Part shown: positions 55,450 to 64,000 of the stretch, one piece after another
Layout: each line of letters begins with the position of its first letter
Numbering within the stretch: the stretch's first letter is position 1
Assembly: GCA_033063855.1 (NCBI GenBank)
Contig: CP093830.1
Location: forward strand, 13,330,854 to 13,394,853
Reading direction: 5' to 3'
Length of the DNA: 64,000 nt
From: Smittia aterrima
Taxonomy: Eukaryota > Arthropoda > Insecta > Diptera > Chironomidae
Made by a program: the position numbers and the translations under genes
The notes under the pieces: model-generated
Seen by the model: only the letters and a program-made list of their open reading frames with translations
Told to the model about the DNA's origin: nothing
Database searches by the model: none

Positions 55450-58400
55450 TTTTCATGAAAAATTACCTTCGACCAAAGTGTTCAGTTAATTCATTTCTGA
55501 AATATATTGAATTCAATTAACGATTACCTCTCGAACCGATATCAATCTCAATTCACGACCCTTTTCAGTAATTGAATAAAAACCACAAAAAGCTTAATTC
55601 AACGCTATGTAGAGTGGCTATCTCTCGTGTCTACCGAAAGTGTCAAGGGACAGACAAAAAAAAGAGAATTTCAAGGTTGATTTTATGGATCGAGAAAGGA
55701 AGAGACGACAATGGTCAGTGAGTTGTCGAACCGATGAACACGCAAACATGACATTTCCTGAAAACAAAAAAGTAGTTAATCGATTATGTTTAGTAGGCAC
55801 ACTTGTCAGCATGGCAAATGCCGTTCCAGACATTGGAAAGTCTTCCAACAATTGCATTTTCCAGGAAAAGACTCGACGAGACTTTTACGTGCGAAGCGAA
55901 TTTCAGTCTCACCGCGGCATTCAAACGGAAAACAGATTTTCACGTCCGCTTAGCTCGATAATCGATTTTCTTCATTAATTTGTGAAACTTTTCCTCTTTA
56001 ATGTGCCTGGAATCAAGAAACATATCATTTTAACAGCAAACTCTTGTTGATTAGAAAAGTTTATCAAAAAAAAAAAGAAAAAGTTTTTTTTTTCGGAATA
56101 TTAAAAACAATCCCCACGACGAACATCTGAAAGTTAGTTCACCGATGAAAATATTCAGTATCATCAGGATTTACGACAACGAAGCTTTGGTATCAATGAC
56201 CATGAGCTTTTAGTGGCTCCTGGGCTTGCTGCTCGCCTCATTTATTATTCCCATGAGCTTGACCCTAAAAAGCACAAAAAGAAAAGCTCAGAAAAGAGTT
56301 CATTTACTAATTACAAACTGTGTAGAATTTTGCCATTGAATAAAAGGTCGTTTGGTGAAAAGATTCGACAGTTCCGAGCAAACCACACGAGAAAGAAAGA
56401 AAGAAAACTTTCAAGCTCATACGGTCTCAAGCTTAAGGCATTTGGATAATTTGGAAAGTCGATTGTGAGAGCAGGTAAATGAAATAAAATTTTAACAAGC
56501 TTCGTTTTTTTTATAACTCGAAAGTCGTTTGAGACGCCTTTAGAGGAAAGTTTCTTAAGTAAATCAAGCAAATGCGTGTGGAGAACTCTCTTCGTCCACA
56601 AAATTTCAAACTGAAAAGGCTTTTTCTCTTCATCAAGAGATTACGGGCAAAGCTTGAGAAACGGCTTGTTAGGGGAAATGAAATAAAGAACATTAAGTGG
56701 CTTTTAAGGATTATGTGGGATCAGAGCGTATCTAAGTTACATCGGATAACAGGATCAACATTACATTGTTGTGCAATGTCGTGGCAAAATTTATTGAAGT
56801 GAAACTTGTAAGATTGACGCTGATTTTAAGACGTTGATGGCGATAATTATTTTAAATGAATTAAATCTTTCGGCACGCTCCAGTCGCTCCCTGGAAATAA
56901 TTTTTCTTTTATCACGAAGTGCTCTCCAAGTTTATCTCGAAACAACGGGAAAAACGGTTTATATTGCACTTGAAGTGTAATTTCTCTTGGGAGTGAGGTG
57001 GATACTAGAGAATGAAAACGATACTGCTCGAGTTAAGAGTTTGCTTCGTGATCAAGAAGAGTTTACCAACTTTTATTTTTCAATTTGTTAACGTTTTCTA
57101 TACATATCACGAAGCCATCGATGGTTCTTCCATTGGACTCTAATTGGCGCTTCAGTTTCATCTGCTTCCCTTTGTGCTCTCATCCGCCTGTCTCATCATC
57201 AAGAGTTTGATCCCTCGTTCGCTCTGTAAATATACAAAAGTGTAAGCGCGTTATTTTTGGTTATTTAGAATCCATCTCTCGTTGAGCCTGATGACCTTTT
57301 TATGCTGTCCATCAGTTTGAATAATTTTTATCTTTTTTCGTGGATGAACGAACAATTGTGAACGAGAACGTGAAGGTGATCTAAAATTAAAGTGAATGGA
57401 GATGGGTTGACAGTGAATTTTCGTCTATTTTAATGTAAATCATTGATCAGAGTTAAAACGCTCCTTCGTTTAGCTTCGAGTTTCAACCAACGACCTAATT
57501 CTCGGAGAAGAGGGCGAACATCTAACCATAGTATCGTATTTTTTCGTGTTGTTGTAACATTGCATGAACTCATGAATTGCATTTAAAAAGGCACGAAAAA
57601 AGTTCTCCACGACTAGAGTACAAAGAGAGCAGAGCAAGAAAAAAACGGAAAGAAGAAGGAGGAAAGTTGTGCAACTGCAATGCAGATGGAATCAATCAGT
57701 GGCGGGTCGAGAAGTGAACTAGAGAGAAATGAATCAACGCTGCTTACATGCTCTTCACTGACGAGACTTTAATTGAAAGTTAATTATCGTCGATGACATA
57801 TTTGTTGAGGCCTCAATTAGAATTCGAGCGTTCGGAGCGTACGAGAGGACACAAACAAATTAATGAATGAAAATGTGTTTTTGTGTTTGACAGTATCTCT
57901 CTAGTGGTCGTGACTATAACAAATGACGAAACTAACATATCAATAAACGAACTCTTCATGATGAAAAGTCTCCTGCAGATTTTGAAATTTCATTTTCATG
58001 CTGCGAATGAAAATTTCTTTTTTTAATTAAAAAAAAACGCAATTTTACCTCCGTGCAATTGAAATTTATTCGACGATGCAATTGGGCAATTTATGATCCA
58101 AAAATATTTACATTTACGAGCTGTTTCGTTGGTTCCTATTGAAATGGCCTCGACATCTGCGGTTCGGTAATCAAACCAGAGATTAATTGAGTGATAGTGT
58201 GAGAGCGAATCGTTGTTTACATGAAGTGAGAATGAGTTTACATGAAATTACCTCAACGCAAACAATTCCTTGAGAGTTTGCGGTTGGGTCCAGTGCGTTC
58301 GAAACTTTAATTGCCTCGCCACATGAATCAATTTAATTGCTTCGTTTATTAACTTAATATTCATGAAAATTATATTCCGAAATATAATTGTTACAGAAAA

Positions 58401-60520
58401 TATTCTCCCCTTCGTCTTTTCTATGCCGCAGAGCGGAGCAGCATGATAATTTGTTCAAAGGAAGGGAATTTGATGAGATTGCATTCAAAAGATTCTTCCT
58501 CAGCCTTTGTGCGTCACTCTACAAACAGAATGTAATTTCACAAAGGTTGGAGAGCTTTTGTATTTTGCTTTTGTGTCGAAAACTAAGCTTTCGGATGAAT
58601 CGCTTGAGAAACTCTCTCGTATGTGCAGTAAACGTTATGCGGAGAAACGAAAAATGATTAAGCAGAGCCGTAGTCTCACCAAATGCCGCATCTAAACTTC
58701 GAGGCGACCGCGCAATTCTTCTTCTGTTTATTGTGGGATTAGACAAAGGATTACAAGAGATCATCGGAGTGCGTCTCTAAAGATGAAATAAGAGCCGAGA
58801 CATTGTTCGTAATCCATAGCGCTTGACGGCAATTTTCGAGCGCAACGTTTTGTATATCTCTCTCTCTGTACGAACTTCACTCACAATAACAGGGAACGCT
58901 CCATCGAGGCGGATCGACGAGAATAGAAAGCCCAAAGAATTTGAATTTCCTCCTCCAAACATTTCTCCCCATCACCCCGAGAATGTTTCTTTCTCATTTT
59001 CACAAATATTTGCTCTAAACTTCAGCAAAAACGTTTCCTTTCTTCTTCAGCTCTCTTGAGATTCCTCAACGTGACTAGAATAAAGCGAGCGACGCTTTCC
59101 TCATGATTTTCTTGCCGCTCTTCGTTGACGCGTGAAAGTGAAAACTCAATAGAATCATAGAAACATATTTAAAAGACGGAAAGTTTGGGGCGTTCTTACA
59201 AGACATTACCAAAGGGACGAACGAGCTTGTCCGAGAGCTTTTAATGCACGAAATTATCTCCGAGACACGAAGTTTCAATGGCAAACTGATAAGGATTCGC
59301 TCTGATTTCATCTCCCAAAGGAACGGGACTCAGTCTGTCTTGTCGTAAAAATAAATCTCAGCACTAAACGCAGGAGGAAAGCAGCAAAGCCCATCACGAA
59401 GATTTGTTGAGGAAAATTGAAAACAGACTGAGGAAAAGCCATTAGAGGAAAATTTACTTTTATGGGCAGCGTCATGAGTCATTGAAATTCGAGAAGAACG
59501 CCAACGGTGACAAATTTCCCTACCCAGAGTCTCAGAAAGAGAGAAGAGAAATTATATTCTCTCGCTTTAAGAAAACAATTCTTTTACAAACAATCTAAGC
59601 TTGACGGAGCTCAACTTAAACTCTGCGATTTTTTTAAAAGAAAAACTTTCTGTTCAACTTGACGAAACAATAATCGTCGCTGGAAAAGTTTCTTCTTCGA
59701 AATGAAAATGATAAACGAGGCCAAGGACGACACTCAATCATTCGCTTCCTCAACCGCAGATTGAAATCTCAATTTAAATCTCACTCCGACGACATCTCTT
59801 ATTGAAAATTCGTTTCAGCAATTAACATTTAATCAACAACTTCAATATTGTTTCGCTATGCGCGTGATGAGAATTTTTATCATTGAATTTGAGCTTTACG
59901 CGTTTGTGCTAATGATGATAACAAAGAAAATATTTTCGCAAGTGAATGAAATGGACGAGATTGAGATAAAAAAAATTAATTATGTTAATGACTCGTGAGA
60001 AATAAAAGGTTTAAATTGCATTTCAAGTTTTTTTTTTGTTCCTTAAAAGGTTTCTCGATTCTATTCGACTAGAAGAAAAAAAAACTCTTCTCCCTTTTTA
60101 TTAAGCACGAAGAGGCAGTAAAGAAAGCTAATGAGGCCTCTTCGCTGGAAAAAAGCGCTAAAAGAAATGTTTTCGACAACATAACGAAACTGATTTGTTG
60201 GGAGACTGTCGGTAACGCTTTTAAAAGTTTTATTGCTTCGAGAAGATGACACGAAAGCTTTTGAAGATATTTTAGTCCCTTAACGAGCTTGACGCTAGTA
60301 AAAGCCTTCTCAACGCAATTTCTGTTTCCACTTCGATCTGATGTTTGTCTTCGTTCTGAATTTTGATGTTTAGCAAAACTTTTCTCGCTTCTTTTCTCTC
60401 CTTCTCCCCTTTTTTTGCGGGAATCATTTTTCATGAGCTTTCCTCCGCTTTTTATATTTTATTTATAAAACATGACACGAGAAAGCTGATGTTTCTCCGG
60501 CAGATGGAAACGTGAATTGT
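55450..60520. other. Gene-poor interval
   Basis: No recognised exon. A 112-codon frame at 55,640-55,978 has no ATG start and no known similarity. Confidence 0.45.
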
Positions 60521-60528
60521 GACGTATA

Positions 60529-60546
60529 CGTGTGTGTGTGTGTCTG
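60529..60546. repeat. GT/TG microsatellite
   Basis: Short run of alternating G and T after 'gtatac', about eight units. Confidence 0.8.
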
Positions 60547-63500
60547 TCAGTTGTGAATGAATAAATTATAATGGTCGGAAAAGTTCTTTTTTTAAAACTG
60601 AAAAAGAAAGAGGTGGAAAATTGAAGAGGAAAAGAAAAACTTAGAATAGAAAACCTAAAAGTTTGAAATTACATTTTCTCATAAAACATTGACGTGGGAA
60701 AATGCTGAATTTTGATTGGATCTTGCATAATCATCAAATCAATAATCGCCTCGCAAACAAACCTTTCCGGCGTTGCACGTTTTCCCTTCGTTTGTTTCTA
60801 TTTTAACTCTCATCCACTCTATTACCACAAACGGATAAGTTTTTTTTTTGCGAAACAAAAATGTTTGGCCTCGCTTGGTCGTAAAAGGAAATTCTCAGAG
60901 AGGGAAAAGGAATCTCCACGAGTAATTGGCATGGCGAATTAAAGTTGAAATGCTTTTTTATTAATTTAAGTTTCCCTACGAGAGAATTCTAGTCTCGTGA
61001 CAGCCACGAAGCGACGAAGCTTTGCAGTTGTCAATGATAATTGAAATTTATCAAAATTGACATTGCGAAAAACTGTTTTTCCGCGCTAACGTTTTCCTCC
61101 TTTTAACGAAATACTTTTACATACAGTATCAGCTTTAACTTAAATACGAAGAGAAAATTTCATTTTTTTTGCTGTGCAGCAGAAAATCCCAAGCGGAATA
61201 AAATGTCGTTAATGTGGAAATTTTTCCCTAACTTCATTCGAAAAATTTTTTCTTTGAAAGTTACGTTTGATGTTTCTGCTTCGCTTTGCATTTTGATGAA
61301 ATTCAAGTATTCTCTAGAGAATTAAAGTGAAGGCAAAAGCGGCGGAAGATAAAGCACATTTCCATGCAAAAACTTCATAAATTCATGCAGAAACATCGCT
61401 TGCAGTCTCGTCGTTGCTTGAAAGCACTTCTTCACATTTTGAGAAGCAGTTGCTGCATTTTTAAGTGTTTAACACATAACGTGCACCAATTACTGTCCTC
61501 GCCGTTGGGAAACTTTCATATTTCATAGAGAACTCTTAAAGACAACGGAGAACAAAGTGGTTGCCGGAGAAGTTCAAACCAATTAGTGTTAAAGCCGAGG
61601 AGGATTTAACGGGGAAAAGATTTCCTGATAAAATCTTTGGGATTTGCTTTCAATTTGTTTTCGTGTCGACGGTCGCAGGATAACAACGAAATCTCATGCG
61701 TTGCCTCGAGACTTCTCGACGAACCTTTTTCCTTTTCTCGCAAAGCTATCTTAAAGTCATCGAACTTTAGCGGAAGGCTATAGCGAGGTGGCGAAGGGAT
61801 TTAACGGGAAACCAATGCTGTTTAGGATTGTCTGAACCTTGCGGACAAAGTATCAATTTACGCCTTGAAGGAGCCTATTAGTGTTTTGTTCGCTGGTTAG
61901 AAATATCGATTTATCGTAAAGACCTAAGCTCACAGGTAATTTGACAATTATTAGAAGGACGGGAGAAGAAAAATCGAATAACCGAAAATACCTTAGAATC
62001 ATTCGGAACATAATCAAATCAATAAATCTCGCTTGATATCGTTTTCCATTTTTCTTCTCCTCGAGGCAACACTCGCTGTGAGAAGAAGCAATAAAACCAC
62101 AGTTTGTTCTTACTTTCGCATCAGCGTGGATGAGAAAAGCCGTCAAAACAAATCACAAATCAAATCGAAAAAAGAAAAGAATCAAAAAGAAAAATTTCCA
62201 GGGCAATGACAGCGCGGAAACTAAATTCGGATTGTTTTTGATTTAACCGGCATGAGCTGTCAAATCAGGGTCGAAGGGTAGATACTAAGCTACACACTGA
62301 ACACAAATCGATTCTCCTCTCGAATCCTGTGAAGTGTTGTAAAATATTTTTCTATTTATGAATTTATGAAAAGCAAATAAGTGAAGTAGAAGAGAAGTCG
62401 AGTAAAAGGGGGAAAGAGTTTCGTCTATTTATGGATCGAGTGTTGGGGTAGTAAAAATGTGACACGCGAAGGAAAGTCTAGCGAGACTTCCAGTTGGAAG
62501 AAAATTGCAATGGAAGGGAAAGCTTGGAAGCTTCATTGCAAAAGCTCGATGCTCTCCACGTGTTAAATCGTCTATAAAACAACATCAAAATAATTCTAAT
62601 CAATAAATATTTTCCTCTCTCCTTTCAGACGTGAGCAATAAAACGATGGAATTGACGACTGTGTAGTGTTGTGAGTGAGTGGAGAAACAAAGCACGAGAT
62701 GCCCTAAAACTAAAACCGAAGAGGACTTTGAACGATGGGCGATTGGCATCGAGGCGATGTAATTTAATTTCTGTGCTTGCTTTCGACTGAGTCCATTATA
62801 GAACATCAAGTGTGAGTGTGAGTGTGCACTGAATTAATTCAGTGATAAGTGGAGCGATAGTGATCAACATTAGAGAATAGAGAACCGACAGAAGCTTTTG
62901 TGATAATCGTTACGATTTTATGAAAACTGCCGCAAGCAATAGCAGAAGCAAAAAGAAGAATAGTGATTGTGGAAAAAGAGATTTGCAGTGAAATTTCTCG
63001 TCGAAACAATCAGTGGACGAACAATGAAAATTTCCCGGAGAAATTAGAAAATTAAACATCGTAACAGGATTAAAAAGGGTCGAGAAGGAGCAAAGGTAAT
63101 TAGTAAGATGCTTATCATCCCTTCGTGTACACATTTATCAAACTTTTCTGTCGCCACGAGAGTGAGACGAGCAAAAGGCTTTGAAAGGATTTCTCGTTTT
63201 CAAAAGAAATTCAAATGCAGCATAATAAATTCTATTAGAGAATCAATAGATCGTTATCCGTAATGAGAATCTCAATTGTCGAGTCTCGCATGTTCTTATC
63301 TGCAAAATACGAGTTTGATTGCGTTATAAATACTTCGTTCGATAATCTTCTCATGTCTCGCAGTCGCTACTACAACATTAATGCAAAGTTATGAAAATTT
63401 TATTCAACAAAAAAAAACGGAAAGTTCGATAAGCTTTGAGTGGAAAGCTGGAAATCTCGTTTGCCTCGTGCTTTTCAGGTGGAAGAGAGGTTTTTTCACT

Positions 63501-64000
63501 TTCAACCTTCTAATCGTTAAATCAATAATCGCTTTGCAACGTTGCAAGATTTTTACGTCTGCTTTCCGTTCTTTGTTTTATTTTTAATTCACTCTTTCCG
63601 GACAGAAACAACAGAGCGAGGAAAACAAATTGTTTTACGAGTATCGCGTCATATTTTTCACAAAGCAACAACACGAAAGACAATGTTCGTAAATTTTCTT
63701 TAATGAGAAGAACGTGAAAGGAATAAAGTCACGCGGAGGGAAGAGAGGGCGCGGTAATTTTTTTGAGTAACTCAAAGTGACCGAAACAAATTAAATCAAA
63801 ACGCCGAGAGCTGAGCAATTTAAATTTCTGTTGAAGCAAAAAATATGTAAATGAAGGACTTAAGAAGATACGAAAAGGCTTTGTTACCCCTTTGAAGGGA
63901 AAGAAAAGAGATTAAAGAAGCTTTCACGAGAAAACTTAGCTCAAGGGACAAGGAATCGACAAACCCCTCGAAAAGACAAGGTCAAAGATAGTGAACTCTT
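60547..64000. other. Gene-poor interval to window end
   Basis: A TATAAAA-like site at about 62,571 is followed by an acceptor-like 'ctctctcctttcag' at 62,629. This may be part of an untranslated first exon of a gene continuing outside the window. No coding exon was recognised. Confidence 0.4.

Noticed and set aside
55640..55978. 112-codon plus-strand frame
   Set aside because: No ATG at its start, no similarity, no splice or promoter support; stop-poor by chance.
60069..60434. 121-codon minus-strand frame
   Set aside because: Low-complexity Lys/Ser/Phe-rich translation in AT-rich DNA, no supporting context.

Overview
This is an AT-rich eukaryotic nuclear window, almost certainly from a fly. 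Genes have short GT-AG introns of about 50-70 bases and AATAAA signals. The best-matching proteins are animal ones: a class II Arf, Ataxin-7, DSCC1, a GalNAc-transferase with a ricin-type lectin domain, and an ANKRA2/RFXANK-like ankyrin protein. Protein similarity and gene compactness suggest a nematoceran dipteran such as a chironomid midge. That placement is an inference; nothing here proves the species.

Layout. Bases 1-16,300 hold no convincing conserved gene but several duplications. Arms of a large inverted repeat lie at 1-600 and 15,040-15,665. A diverged direct repeat lies at 7,596-7,850 and 16,077-16,320. A patch of degenerate repeats (3.0-4.9 kb) is followed by a 2 kb element with terminal inverted repeats (4,996-7,012). 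That element carries two small, convergent, intron-containing transcription-unit-like structures and no visible transposase. From 16.8 to 20.2 kb there is a divergent housekeeping pair, Arf (minus) and Ataxin-7 (plus).

The most striking feature is at 22.1-32.5 kb: a tandem array of 13 paralogous genes for small secreted cysteine proteins that I cannot assign to a known family. Every member has a short first exon encoding most of the signal peptide, a phase-1 intron, and a second exon beginning (F/I)V(S/T)GGG. The mature core is C-x24-C-x11-C, followed by a fourth Cys. Every promoter has TATAAAAG and, 27-32 bases upstream of it, a conserved TCGTGA half-site that in most copies is the right arm of the palindrome CACGA-NN-TCGTG. 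The array shows local inverted duplication, two-domain members, a frameshifted member, cysteine loss and a divergent end member. It is followed by a secreted Kunitz-type inhibitor.

From 33.1 to 39.2 kb lie conserved genes: the ankyrin protein, tRNA-Glu(UUC), DSCC1 and the GalNAc-transferase. The tRNA-Glu gene has an inverted second copy at 44.2 kb inside a 400 base repeat. Bases 39.2-64 kb are gene-poor. They hold a small inverted repeat around a possible 54-residue membrane protein, a mucin-like secreted protein with a furin-type site (51.3 kb), and a short secreted leucine-rich-repeat protein (54.8 kb). The rest looks intergenic or intronic.

Common thread (inference): several lineage-specific genes here encode secreted products (the array, Kunitz, mucin-like, LRR). 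They are interleaved with ordinary housekeeping genes whose functions are unrelated.
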